This document shows positions 29,555 to 39,333 of a stretch of DNA of 64,000 nucleotides, piece by piece. The notes below the pieces were generated by a model. The model saw only the letters and a program-made list of their open reading frames with translations. It had not been told where the DNA came from and ran no database searches. The translations under genes were made by a program, and so were the position numbers. How positions within the stretch are numbered: position 1 is the first letter of the stretch; every line of letters starts with the position of its first letter. This DNA is from Schizochytrium sp. CCTCC M209059 (Eukaryota > Sar > Bigyra > Thraustochytrida > Thraustochytriidae). The DNA is taken from the NCBI GenBank assembly GCA_000818945.1, contig KN805372.1:948820-1012819 (forward strand), read 5' to 3'.

Positions 29555-31612
29555 TTAGGAGTGCGAATGTCGCGCAAGAAGCGGCTGCAAGAGAAGTGCG
29601 CAGCTCACGCCGCCCATAAACGCAGCAATTCCCATGGCAATAGCGACGCGTGTGTTGGCGTCGTTGGCGTCGGCAGCCGCAACGGCAGCCACCGCGGCCA
29701 CGGCTGCCGCAGAGGCCGATCCCTCCTGGCTTCCCGGCGTGTTAGCGTCACAGTCTGCAAAGCCATTGGCAGTATCCATGGCGAGCTTGTTGAGGTTTTG
29801 GCTACTGCTAGCCTGGGTCATGAGCGTGGAGAGCTTGTTAGACAGCGTGCGTAGCTTCTTGCCGAGCTGCTGCGGCGTCGAGGCGTGCACCTCTTCCTCG
29901 AACGTTGCCTTGGAAGGTTGCTCGGGAAGATCCGGGACCACACGTGTTCGGTGCATAGAGGACGACCGGTCGCGGGGCGGCAGTGGGCACGACGACGCAG
30001 CGAGCGAGAGGGCCTGCTGCAAGTCCTCGATCAAATCGTTGACGTCCTCAATGCCAATGGAAAGACGAATCAAGTCGTCTGGCAGTGTCCTGAGGTGCGC
30101 GGGAATGGATGCATGACTGAGCGTAGAGGGCATCTCGCAAAGCGAGTTGCAAGAGCCAAAGGACACTGTGAGCTTGAAGAGGCGCAGCGCGTCAATGATT
30201 CGTCGCGAGACGTCGACCGATCCCGTGGTAAACGACATGAGGCTGCCGCCGCCCTTGGCCTGGCCCATGTGCACCTTGTAGTCGCGCGCTGCCTGCACAT
30301 GCTTGCGCATCTGGTCCTGGCTAGGTTCCAAACCTGCATAGTAGATGTCCTTGACGAGGGGCTGCCGTCGCAGAAAGGCTGCAATGTGCTCGGCATTCTC
30401 TTGCGCGCGCTCCACACGGATGGCCAGCGTCTTGATGCCGCGCAAAAAGAGCCAGCAGTCAAAGGGCCCGAGACCAGAGCCTTCTGCATTTTGGAAAAAG
30501 GCAATCTTTTGCGCGAGCTCTTCGTTCGAAACGCAAACGATTCCGCCCATGGTGTCCGAATGGCCACCAAAGAACTTGGTCATGCTGTGAACCACGATTT
30601 GCGCGCCATGATTGATTGGCACTTGCAGGTGGGGACTCATCATGGTGTTGTCGACAGAGAGAAGGACGTTGTGGCGGGCCAGCAAGTCCGAGAGAGCGCG
30701 GAGGTCGCTCACCTTCATGAGAGGGTTACTGGGCGTTTCGATATGGAGCATGCGTACATTTGACTCGGCTTCGAGCGCGCGCTCCACAGCCTGAAGATCC
30801 CACGTCTCCACGAAGCGGACTCGAACGTTGTAGAGGGAAGTGACGCGGCTCACAAGTCGATGAAAGCCGCCGTAAATGTCCGAGCCGACGAGAATGCAAT
30901 CGCCGCTCTGCAGTAATCGGGTCACGCAGTTGAGAGCCGCCATGCCGGTGGAGAACGCAAAGGCTGCGTGAGCATGCTCAAGCATTGCAACTTGTTTCTC
31001 GAGCGCGGTTCGGGTCGGATTGCCGGACCGCGTGTAATCATAGGGGCCAAACTCGGTCGATTTTGGCTGCTCGTATGTTGAGGTCTGGTAAATAGGCACA
31101 GAGCAGGGCCGGTACGGGTTGTCGGGGCAGCCGTCGAACACCACGGGTCGACTAGCTGGTCGAAGCTGCTCGTGGTACTCCTTGTAGCTGGGCCGCAGAG
31201 GGTACGTTGGCAGCTGATTATAATCGTCCTCGGGGACTGCCGAAAATCGCTGGCGTTTCGGATCTAGCAGCATGCTCTCAATGACAAGGTCGGAGCCGCT
31301 TTGGCGGTTCAGCACTGGACTTGTAGTCAACGAGTTTGCGCTCTCGGCTGCATCCGAGTCATTTCGCGCCTTGCCTCTCGTGTTCGCGACAGAAGCGGCG
31401 GTCTCGGCCGAGGTCCATCCCATCGCGCCTTCGTTAGTTTCTTCGCCGTTCATCTCCACTTGCGCAGGCGTAATCTGCTCCTGCTCCTGCTCCTGCTCTT
31501 TGTCCTTCTCTGGCTCTACGCTAGTTGCCTTGTCGTGCGCCACGTCTGCGCGGGCGTCCGCCCCTGTCGCTTCATGACGCCCTGCGTTCGTGGTCGCGCC
31601 GCCATCCCCCAT
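29555..31612 (-). CDS. Cystathionine beta-lyase with C-terminal membrane tail
   Basis: The PLP-dependent enzyme cleaves cystathionine to homocysteine, pyruvate and ammonia in methionine synthesis. The 685-residue product has a disordered acidic N-terminus (1-130) and a catalytic core at about 155-540. GPYDYTRSGNPTR (189-201), the FSTGMAAL PLP-phosphate loop (220-227), SVDNTMMSP (319-327) with the PLP-ring Asp, and HSMTKFFGGHSDTMGG (342-357) with Schiff-base Lys346 are visible. EGSGLGPFDCWLFLRGIKTL and MPSTLSHASIPA match plant-type cystathionine beta-lyase more than gamma-lyase. After the core there is an extra region of about 140 residues ending in a single hydrophobic helix (about 655-680) and a short basic tail, which looks like a C-terminal tail anchor. 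That fusion is unusual for this enzyme. Confidence 0.9.
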   Translation of the reverse strand: MGDGGATTNAGRHEATGADARADVAHDKATSVEPEKDKEQEQEQEQITPAQVEMNGEETNEGAMGWTSAETAASVANTRGKARNDSDAAESANSLTTSPVLNRQSGSDLVIESMLLDPKRQRFSAVPEDDYNQLPTYPLRPSYKEYHEQLRPASRPVVFDGCPDNPYRPCSVPIYQTSTYEQPKSTEFGPYDYTRSGNPTRTALEKQVAMLEHAHAAFAFSTGMAALNCVTRLLQSGDCILVGSDIYGGFHRLVSRVTSLYNVRVRFVETWDLQAVERALEAESNVRMLHIETPSNPLMKVSDLRALSDLLARHNVLLSVDNTMMSPHLQVPINHGAQIVVHSMTKFFGGHSDTMGGIVCVSNEELAQKIAFFQNAEGSGLGPFDCWLFLRGIKTLAIRVERAQENAEHIAAFLRRQPLVKDIYYAGLEPSQDQMRKHVQAARDYKVHMGQAKGGGSLMSFTTGSVDVSRRIIDALRLFKLTVSFGSCNSLCEMPSTLSHASIPAHLRTLPDDLIRLSIGIEDVNDLIEDLQQALSLAASSCPLPPRDRSSSMHRTRVVPDLPEQPSKATFEEEVHASTPQQLGKKLRTLSNKLSTLMTQASSSQNLNKLAMDTANGFADCDANTPGSQEGSASAAAVAAVAAVAAADANDANTRVAIAMGIAAFMGGVSCALLLQPLLARHSHS

Positions 31613-33083
31613 CTCTGCGCTCGTGCGGGCGTCTGCCTGCCTGCCTGCCTGGCTGCCGCGACCCGGACACCGCCGTCCGTTGCGCCCTCGACGCGCCGCC
31701 GCCGCCGCCTCCTCGCGCCGTGTCCTCCTCGCGCCCGCCGCCGTCTCCCGTGCCCCCCCGCGCGTGCTCGTCGCTCTCGTCGCGATGCGTGTATGTATAA
31801 ATAAATGTACGTATGTATGTAGTATACGTACGTATGTATCGTGTGGTCACCTTTGCGCACTCCTGCTATCTTGCTATCTTGCTTGCTTGCTTGCTTGCCT
31901 GCTTGCCTGCTTGCAACTTGCGTGCTTGCAACTTGCCTGCTTGCTTTATCGGCTTGGCTTCGCGCACGCGCAGCAGGGCTGCTCACGCCTGCGTGCCGGT
32001 GCCAGGGAGGGAGCGGCGGCAGCTAGCTGCGCAGGCAAATGCCGAAAGGCGCTGCGACAGCTCTCTGATGATGCTGCACTCGCCAGGCAGCCGCAGCCGC
32101 ACGAGGTAATGTGAGATGACGACGGCGGCCACCTTCCTCACGTGCACGTCAGGCAACAGCACAGTGACAATCTATGATGGGGCGGGACTGGACTGGCAAA
32201 GCGAGGAGACAGGCGAAGGAGCCATTCAGGCAGAGCTCAAAGTCAGTCAGGCGGCGAGGCGTCCACGCACGGTCACGAAGATTGGCTCACGAAGATTGGT
32301 TGCGAGTGCGGACGGAGGTCATGTGTGACAACAGACCCACCGTGTTCCGCGTCTCCGTTCGTCTCGTATCATCATCTCACCTCATCTCATCTCGTGGCGC
32401 ATCTTGCGTGTGCGCGCCGCCGCTGCCGGCGTCAAGGATCAGCAAAGCAAAGACCCCTTCCCCCGCTTCTTGCCTTGCCTTGTCTTGCCTTGTCTTGCCT
32501 TGTCTTGCCTTGTCTTGTCTTGCCTCGTGATGCGCTCGCGGAGGCAAAGTCTCGTCTCGACCCCTCGTTGTGTAACGCACAGAACCAGGTCACATGCAAG
32601 CGGGCCATGCCGCAACCAAGACAGATAGCTCGGCCTGCCGCGCCATCACAATCATGGACGTCTCTCTCGCCTCGAGGGCGCGGTGACCGATGACGTGCAT
32701 GCATGCATGCATGCGAGCGTGCGTGCGGGCGTGCGTGCGCGAGGCCCTGCGCAGCCAGGAAGCCGGGTTCTTGGACCCAAGAGCTAGCCGAGCTAGCCTA
32801 GTAGTGGGGCCGCCATGGCCAAAACCCCGAGCGGACCACCCGGCAGGTTTGCAAACGCCGAGCGACCTTTGCCGAGCGAGGAAAAGCAAATCGGAGACGC
32901 GCTCGTCGCCGAAGACACGGACGCTGTTGGGGAGCAGCCCTGGCCGAGCGGTAGAAAGGCGACCACGTGCGAGCGACGCGGCCGCAGAAGGTGGACGGAC
33001 CGGACCCGCGGCCGCGACAGCGACCAACATACAGTTTGGGTGATATCGTAGTTCTGCACGTGCAGAACAGACGCGACACGAGG
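31613..33083. other. Divergent intergenic region rich in simple repeats
   Basis: No gene is supported. It holds a TATAAATA stretch at 31797-31804, GCTT/GCCT runs at 31878-31945, the TTGCC/TTGTC run at 32465-32524 and alternating TGCA runs at 32694-32715. It separates the cystathionine beta-lyase from the first TauE/SafE gene. Confidence 0.5.
32465..32524. repeat. TTGCC/TTGTC decamer array
   Basis: About six copies of an alternating TTGCCTTGTC unit, the reverse complement relative of the GGCAA satellite at 13.2 kb. Confidence 0.9.
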
Positions 33084-34076
33084 ATGATGCTGTCAACGAC
33101 CTCGAGACTAGCGTCGATGGCTCCGAGGAATGCAGCACACGCATGCGTAGGTCGCCAAGGCAAGAGTTTTATCAGCGTACGGGGACTCTCGCGCGAAGGC
33201 AGCGGCGTAAAAGGTAGCGCAGCAACGCGTAAGCTCTCGCAGAGATCCGCAGAAACAATTCACGGGGCCGAGGAGGTCGTCAAGGAGCCTAGCCGTGCGC
33301 TCATGGCTGCAATCGGGGCGATTGGCGGAACAGCCGGAAGCTTCATGGGTCTTGGTGGAGGCTTTGTGGTCGTTCCTCTGCTAACTGGTCTGGCCAAGGT
33401 TACGCAACACAATGCGCATGCCATTAGTCTAGCCGCTGTCGCGGCGACTTCGCTGGGCAGCTCGATGAGCTATCTTCGCAACGGAGCGCTCGACTTTACC
33501 GCCGCCGGTTCAATGGCGCTCGGCGCGCTCGCCACTGTGCGCATTGGCGCGCGATACACGCAGAATTTTGGCCCTTCGACGCTGCGAAGGGCGATGGGCG
33601 TGCTCATGCTGGCCGTGGCGCCTATCGTGTCGTTCAACAAGGAGTTTATGGCCATGCTCGATGAGGTCGGGGGCGCTGAGGTCAAGGCCGACCAGCTAGT
33701 AAGCAAGGAAGAGAATCCCTTGGTGCGAGTGGGTGGATTGCTCGGCCTCGGAAGCGTCGTGGGCTTTGCTTCTGGATTTCTTGGTATTGGCGGCGGTATT
33801 CTCATGACAGCAGGGCTAACTGTCACGACCTCGCTTGACCATCATTCGATCCTGGGAACGAGCTTGGCAGCCATGTGTCTGCCATCTCTCCTGGGCACTT
33901 GGGAACACTATCGCCTGGGCCATATTCAACCAAGACTTGCCGCGCCCGTTGTACTTGGCACCATTATTGGAAGTTTTATTGGTGGGGAGATTGCTATTGG
34001 CGTCTCCGAGGATCGCCTCAAGAAGGGTTTTGGCGTAGTGATTGGCTCTCTTGGTTTGCGAGCATTGCTCTTGTAA
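33084..34076 (+). CDS. TauE/SafE family membrane transporter, copy 1
   Basis: TauE/SafE proteins are permeases associated with export of sulfite, sulfoacetate and related anions. The 330-residue product starts at ATG 33084. Residues 1-60 are basic and hydroxyl-rich without acidic residues at the start (MMLSTTSRLASMAPRNAAHA), typical of a mitochondrial or plastid presequence. Then come the two pseudo-repeated halves: the first begins ALMAAIGAIGGTAGSFMGLG with GGFVVVPLL, the second GFASGFLGIGGGILMTAG; these GxGGG glycine motifs are the family hallmark. About eight hydrophobic helices are visible. The tail ends LKKGFGVVIGSLGLRALLL, identical in the downstream paralog. Confidence 0.88.
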   Translation: MMLSTTSRLASMAPRNAAHACVGRQGKSFISVRGLSREGSGVKGSAATRKLSQRSAETIHGAEEVVKEPSRALMAAIGAIGGTAGSFMGLGGGFVVVPLLTGLAKVTQHNAHAISLAAVAATSLGSSMSYLRNGALDFTAAGSMALGALATVRIGARYTQNFGPSTLRRAMGVLMLAVAPIVSFNKEFMAMLDEVGGAEVKADQLVSKEENPLVRVGGLLGLGSVVGFASGFLGIGGGILMTAGLTVTTSLDHHSILGTSLAAMCLPSLLGTWEHYRLGHIQPRLAAPVVLGTIIGSFIGGEIAIGVSEDRLKKGFGVVIGSLGLRALLL

Positions 34077-34540
34077 AAACGAGTCGGTGCCACGGCCAAG
34101 GAACGTTGTTGTACAGGTAAAAACGAAAAGCAAAAAGAATATCAATCTCTTCATCCACACGATTGCATCCACAACAAAGGAAGACGAGAAGGAGGAGGAG
34201 GAGGAGGAGGAGGAGGAGGAGGATTTTCGACGTATGCTTCGTTTGATACGTCAAGCGAAAGAAGGCTGCAAGCAGAAACACCATCGTGTCGTTAAAAAAA
34301 AAAGAAAAAAAAAAAGATGCCTAGCTAGGCCATGATGCTGTGAAATCAACCACGATGCCACCGACGGGCCGATTGACAATGCCGACGAAAATCTTGACCA
34401 AACCAGATCAGTGATCGAGAGTTAGGAGCTTGGGCAGGAGCCGGCCTGACCGCGTCAGGGACGCGCGGCAGGCACAGCGTCGCGTAGCTTGCGGTGTAGC
34501 AGACGTGCAAAACGAAAGAAGTGGAGCCGACGCATCGAAG
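34077..34540. other. Spacer between tandem transporter genes
   Basis: No gene. A (GAG)n run at 34188-34223 and an A-rich stretch at 34293-34316 lie here. Confidence 0.6.
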
Positions 34541-35539
34541 ATGACGCTGCCGCTGCAAGTCGCCACACGAAGAGGCGGTCCGCTCCTTGCAGCAGGCCTG
34601 CTGCGAAGAGGGCGATCCCGAGCGCGCTTCCACGGCGCACGATGGCAGCAAGAGGCGCCCAAGGAATCACCTGTGACGTCTACAAAGAAACCTGATCCCA
34701 AATGGGCGCTCATGGCAAGCATTGGGGGCCTCGGCGGGATGGCAGGCAGCTTCATGGGCATGGGCGGGGGCTTTGTGGTCATCCCCTTGTTGACAGGACT
34801 CGCCAAATTTACACAGCACAATGCCCATGCCACGAGTCTTGCCGCAGTGGCTGCTACGTCGATTGGGAGTTCGCTAAGCTACCATCGAAATGACGCTCTC
34901 GACTTTGCATCGGCATTGCCCATGGCAGCGGGCGCCCTTTTCACGGTGCGCTTTGGCGCTCGCTACACGAAGAAATTTAGTACCGGCGCTCTAAAAAGAA
35001 CCCAGGGGGGTTTGATGTTGCTGGCGGCCCCAATGGTCGCGTTCCAGGCTGACATTCTCCGTTATTTGCGTTCCCTTCACCAACCGGACGAAGCGGTACC
35101 AGCAGTAGATTCACCAAAAGCAGACATTGTGAATGCAGAGGCACGCGAGGAAAGCGATAGGATCCAAGCCCATGTACATAGTCCAGCGATGCTCGGCGGT
35201 CTGCTCGGACTTGGAGGCATTGTAGGTTTCACTTCAGGTTTCTTGGGAATCGGAGGTGGCGTGCTCATGACGGCTGGCCTGACGATGTCAACGACCTTTA
35301 CGCATCACACCATTTTGGGCACGAGCTTGGCAGCAATGTGTCTCCCATCACTTTTAGGCACCGTTGAGCACTACCGCTTGGGCCACATTCAGCCCCGCCT
35401 CGCGCTGCCGGTAGTGGTGGGAACCGTGGTGGGAAGCTTTATTGGGGGCGAGATTGCCATTGGGATTCCAGAAGATCAGCTGAAAAAGGGCTTTGGCGTC
35501 GTCATTGGCTCTCTCGGCCTGCGTGCCCTCCTGCTGTAG
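34541..35539 (+). CDS. TauE/SafE family membrane transporter, copy 2
   Basis: This 332-residue tandem paralog of the preceding gene starts at ATG 34541; the upstream open frame has no ATG. The presequence-like N-terminus (MTLPLQVATRRGGPLLAAGL) differs in sequence from copy 1 while the membrane core is strongly conserved, including GSFMGMGGGFVVIPLLTG, TQHNAHATSLAAVAATS, GFTSGFLGIGGGVLMTAG and HHTILGTSLAAMCLPSLLGT. The central loop between the two halves (about 175-225) is longer and more acidic. Fast-evolving presequence and loop with a conserved core suggest both copies are functional and probably in the same compartment. Confidence 0.88.
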   Translation: MTLPLQVATRRGGPLLAAGLLRRGRSRARFHGARWQQEAPKESPVTSTKKPDPKWALMASIGGLGGMAGSFMGMGGGFVVIPLLTGLAKFTQHNAHATSLAAVAATSIGSSLSYHRNDALDFASALPMAAGALFTVRFGARYTKKFSTGALKRTQGGLMLLAAPMVAFQADILRYLRSLHQPDEAVPAVDSPKADIVNAEAREESDRIQAHVHSPAMLGGLLGLGGIVGFTSGFLGIGGGVLMTAGLTMSTTFTHHTILGTSLAAMCLPSLLGTVEHYRLGHIQPRLALPVVVGTVVGSFIGGEIAIGIPEDQLKKGFGVVIGSLGLRALLL

Positions 35540-35720
35540 GCCAAGTGCAATCGCCTCAAGAGCATCTTTCCAATCATTTACTTTAATCCCCAATCACCCC
35601 GGTAGAATAGACAAAAAAAAAACAAAAAAAAACAAGACTGGATGTATAGCCAAAACAAAACGAAAGCCAAGAAAAGGTATGAAATAGATGGGCGTGTACA
35701 CGAACGAGCTTACTACTTTC

Positions 35721-36542
35721 TTAGGTCATGGTGTCAATGAGCGATGCACGAATGTCAGCAGAAACAGAGCCTTGCGTCTTGGACTGACCCGCAGAGGATG
35801 GGCCCGCCGAGGTCGCGGCCGAGGCACCGACAGCTGCGCCCGGCCTTGATGGACCACCCATGGTGCCGTCGAGCTTGTAAATAGACTCAATCACAGAGAG
35901 TTCGGTGGAGGTGGTATCAGCACCGCAGAAAGCAGACCAGTCGTTGGCGATGAGTCCCGCGCCGAGGACATCCGAACCGCGGTTCACAGTGCCTGCGACG
36001 AGAGGGACCTGGAGAAGCGAGGAAAGCTCCTCGAGGTCTTCCGTGGTCGTCTTGGGGTGTACCATGCCGCCCTGGTTGGTAAACACGCAGTAGCTTCCGA
36101 CGAGAGCATTACCGGCAATGGTCTGCCGAAAGACCTCGACGCCGAGGACGTCGGCGATGATGTCCTCGGTCTCGCGATCGAGATCGGTGTGGACAAGCGC
36201 GACATGATCATTCGTAGCGATGCAGTTTCCGAGTGCAGATAATCGCTCCTCTACGCGCTGCACGACGACGCGGTCGGGAAGGGCGTTGCGGATGTGCTGC
36301 AGCTCACGATCGGAGCAGCTGTTCGGGAGAAGAAGACCATTGCGGTTGCCGACGCAGACGCGGCCAAGAAACCTGCATCCTGCCACAGAAGCGTGGATGA
36401 CCGGGATTTGGTCCGCGAGTTCGGACTCAAAGACCGAGTAAAAGCCCTCGGAGCTTCCTTGGCACACGAGGGCGTACGAGTTGGTCAGACGCGCGAAGAC
36501 GCCCACCTCGTTGTTGTTCTCAAACTGCACGCGGTTTGCCAT
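35721..36542 (-). CDS. EIF6: Eukaryotic translation initiation factor 6
   Basis: eIF6/Tif6 binds the 60S ribosomal subunit, acts in its late assembly and prevents early joining with 40S. The 273-residue product begins exactly like the family ([20 protein letters not shown]) and shows the five repeated blocks of the pentein fold, such as [72 protein letters not shown] and [20 protein letters not shown]. It is about 28 residues longer than human eIF6 (245) because of an Ala/Ser/Pro-rich C-terminal extension, the region that carries regulatory phosphorylation sites in other eukaryotes. Confidence 0.96.
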   Translation of the reverse strand: MANRVQFENNNEVGVFARLTNSYALVCQGSSEGFYSVFESELADQIPVIHASVAGCRFLGRVCVGNRNGLLLPNSCSDRELQHIRNALPDRVVVQRVEERLSALGNCIATNDHVALVHTDLDRETEDIIADVLGVEVFRQTIAGNALVGSYCVFTNQGGMVHPKTTTEDLEELSSLLQVPLVAGTVNRGSDVLGAGLIANDWSAFCGADTTSTELSVIESIYKLDGTMGGPSRPGAAVGASAATSAGPSSAGQSKTQGSVSADIRASLIDTMT

Positions 36543-36706
36543 TGTGACGAGTTGTTTATCTCTTGGCCACGGCGGACGTTGCCTCTTTGTCGAAGCGGCG
36601 CGCGCGCACGGGCGAGCGCGTCTGCTGCAGGCTCTCGGGGCTCGTCAGAAATGTCGCCGTCTTCTGGCTGGCTGGCTGGCTGGCTGCCGCGTCTGTCTCT
36701 GTGCAA

Positions 36707-36737
<31 letters not shown>

Positions 36738-37235
36738 CGCGCGAGCGAAGGAAGGACAAGACGCGCACGGGGGCGGGGCACGCGAGCTGGGGCTGCTCGT
36801 GCGCGAGCGCGAACTCGGTCTGCGTCGAGAGCGGCCTGCCTGCGGTCGCTCGATCGGTTCTGCGGCTCCAGTCGCTTTGGTCGGCAGGCGGGAATCATCG
36901 GTGGTCGGCAGAATCCAGAACCGGACCAGCACGTTCTCGTAATGTTCGAGAAACGTTCCGTCCTGTTTCTGCTGGTTGATCGACAAATCAAACGAACGCG
37001 CATCGATCGCGGGACTCATCGGAAGACAAAAGTCCGCCATGACTGCAGGCGGCAGAGGCCGGCCAGGGAGCTGGGGCAGCGAGTAGGTCAAGCTTGAGGC
37101 AGGGACACATTTGGAAACGTGTGATGGTATTTTTCATTTGATACGAACGAGGGAAGCAATTAAGATGACTGACACACTCGCCAGTGTAGAGCCAGCGGCA
37201 ACAAGAAGAAGACTTGTCCACATCCAAGACGATTT
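36543..37235. other. Intergenic region upstream of eIF6
   Basis: No gene is supported. A CG/GA dinucleotide tract at about 36706-36740 lies within the presumed eIF6 promoter or 5' UTR. Confidence 0.5.
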
Positions 37236-38549
37236 CTAAAATCGAGAGGCGAGGGAAAAAGTGATGACAGCAAACGATATTACAACGCCCCGCTGTCGTC
37301 GTGATGCCTCTGAAGGCGTCGCTTCGGCATCTGTTTCTCCGCCGGGCAAAGCACCGGCGTCTGTAGGCGCTGCTGGGGAATGTGTCTCATCACTTGCGCT
37401 CGGATCTCTCGTCGGCGCAGAAGTTTGCTCCTCTAACACGGCCGGCGTATCACCTGCACTCGAAGCAGTGGGTGCAGGGGTACTGATATCCACTAATGTT
37501 GGCGCAGGTGCATAATTTGCGCTCGAAGGAGTGGGGACAGGCGTGCTATTAACCGGAACCAGTGCTCCGACCTCGCCGTCCATCGCATACGTGCCGTCAC
37601 GCCCGGAAAGAAATTGCGCTTGCGAGAAAATATTCAAAATGAAATCGCGGTAGCCAGATATCCGCGTGTTGACACCAGGGTGGTTGGCACGAGCGCAACC
37701 CGTACCGAACGAAACAATTCCCACTTGAATGGGGGTCTCATCTTGCGTGAGGTAGACGGGCCCGCCCGAGTCACCTTGGCAGCTGTCTTTGCCAGGCGCA
37801 GCCGTGCAAAGGTGCGCGTCATCCTGAATCTCGTACACTGTGTTGTTGGCCGCACACGTTTCGTTGCTGACAACTTCAAGCGTCGTTGTACGAAGTAGTA
37901 AGCTCGACGAAGAACTGCCGCCCTCCGCGTCGATACCGTAGCCCGCAACGACCACGTCCGTTGCGGTCGCTAGCGTAGAACCTGGCTCGCTGAGCGACAC
38001 CGGATCTGGCAATTCCTCCGCCGCATCAATATCGTCATGAAAACGAAGGATGGCAATATCGTTGGTGTGCGTTTGCGTGTAGACATCCTTATTGTAAGCC
38101 TCGTGAATGAAGACGTCTTGGTCGGGGCCCATCTCGCTGAGAACGATGACGTCTTCGTTGGAGCTTAGCACGACGTCCCAATTCATGTACGCTCTGACAG
38201 AGACGAGGCTCGCTGCTGCGAGACAATGCGCAGCCGTGATAAAGAAGTGCTCGCCTTCATCGGACGAGCCGATGTAGCTCGCTCCGCAGAGAGAGGTGGC
38301 GGAGCCCTTGTTGATGAGCAGTCCTGCGATGAAGGGCACCTCGAGCGGCGAGGTCACTTCACCGCCCACGACCTTGACGACGCTCGACGCTGTCGTCTCC
38401 ACTTGCGTCTCCGCCACCGCGGAGCCCGCGAGACCCGCAAGGAAGACGCCCAGCGAGAGGCCCAGCAGCAGCAGCAGCAGCAGCTTGGGCCGGGGCCCCG
38501 CTCGCCATCTGCCTGCCGCCCTCCGCCTCGACATCCTCCGCCTCGACAT
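37236..38549 (-). CDS. Secreted trypsin-like protease with mucin-like stalk
   Basis: The S1-family serine protease has about 437 residues from the ATG at 38549 (other in-frame ATGs lie at 38621 and 39146). I chose 38549 because it directly precedes a positively charged region and the signal core KLLLLLLLGLSLGVFLAG. The KVVGGE activation site is followed by the full triad: ITAAHC, NDIAIL and CQGDSGGPVY. The APGKDSC motif supplies the S1-pocket Asp, so Arg/Lys specificity is expected. After GRDGTYAMDG comes a Pro/Thr/Ser/Ala-rich stalk of about 100 residues with repeated APT and TPAP motifs, probably O-glycosylated. A short hydrophobic end (VVISFAVITFSLASRF) fits a GPI signal or membrane anchor. 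First of four minus-strand paralogs. Confidence 0.85.
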   Translation of the reverse strand: MSRRRMSRRRAAGRWRAGPRPKLLLLLLLGLSLGVFLAGLAGSAVAETQVETTASSVVKVVGGEVTSPLEVPFIAGLLINKGSATSLCGASYIGSSDEGEHFFITAAHCLAAASLVSVRAYMNWDVVLSSNEDVIVLSEMGPDQDVFIHEAYNKDVYTQTHTNDIAILRFHDDIDAAEELPDPVSLSEPGSTLATATDVVVAGYGIDAEGGSSSSSLLLRTTTLEVVSNETCAANNTVYEIQDDAHLCTAAPGKDSCQGDSGGPVYLTQDETPIQVGIVSFGTGCARANHPGVNTRISGYRDFILNIFSQAQFLSGRDGTYAMDGEVGALVPVNSTPVPTPSSANYAPAPTLVDISTPAPTASSAGDTPAVLEEQTSAPTRDPSASDETHSPAAPTDAGALPGGETDAEATPSEASRRQRGVVISFAVITFSLASRF

Positions 38550-39041
38550 CGTCCGCCCCGCGTCCAGGCCTGCGCTGCACCCGGCCGGGCGCGGGGCGTG
38601 CGGCGCCATGGCTGCCGCCATTGGGGTCTGGGTCTGCAGCGGCGGCGCAGGCTCGGCTGGGCCAGCGGCCAGGACTTGGTGCGTCGAGGGCTCGGCTGCT
38701 CCTGGCCTGCGAATGGACGGACTCCTTGGAGCCCGCCACCCCACAGTGCTCTTGGTAGTCCCTAGTTCCGGCTGGGCCTTGCGAGAAGAGAGGTGCGCGC
38801 GCGTGCCGCCGCCTCTGCACGCGCCGGCGCGCGGCGCGACGCCCGGGCGTGCGTCGCCGGCGCGGACAGGGGGAGCGAGGTACGCGAAGCGAAGCGAGGC
38901 ACGCGAAGCGCGGCCTGGCGCGGCGAGGCGGCGCACGCCCAGGTTGCACGGTTCGCGCACGCGACGAAGGGCACGGCGGCGGAGCTGCAAGCTCGCTCGT
39001 GGGAGAAAGAAGGGGGCAAGGTCGGAGCTGTGCACGCGGCG

Positions 39042-39086
<45 letters not shown>

Positions 39087-39333
39087 CCGGAAGCTGGCAT
39101 CGCAGCGCGGCGGCGGCGGGCTGCGAGGCATCAAGAAAAACATCATTGGGTACGTACTGCCGGCCTTTGACGACGAGTGCCAGTGGCCGGGTTAGGTTAA
39201 CTCAAGCTAGCTTAGTTATTAGGCGATCGATCGATTGGTTGTTGATCACCTACGCATTGCTTTTCATACACAACAGTCGTGAAGATTTATCATGGAGAAG
39301 GAGAAGAAGAAGAAGAGGCCTCCCGGAAGGCTC
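38550..39333. other. Upstream region of the stalked protease gene
   Basis: An open frame continues upstream to an ATG at 39146, but its translation is repeat-derived (KQAS repeats) and Arg/Ala-rich, so it is treated as 5' UTR and promoter. A (GCTT)n run occupies about 39042-39086. Confidence 0.5.

Noticed and set aside
36294..37097. Plus-strand frame of 267 codons across the eIF6 promoter
   Set aside because: Its first part is antisense to eIF6 and the rest is CG/GA repeat translation without domains.
38622..39146. N-terminal extension of the stalked protease from ATG 39146
   Set aside because: The translation is repeat-derived and would bury the signal peptide about 200 residues inside the protein.
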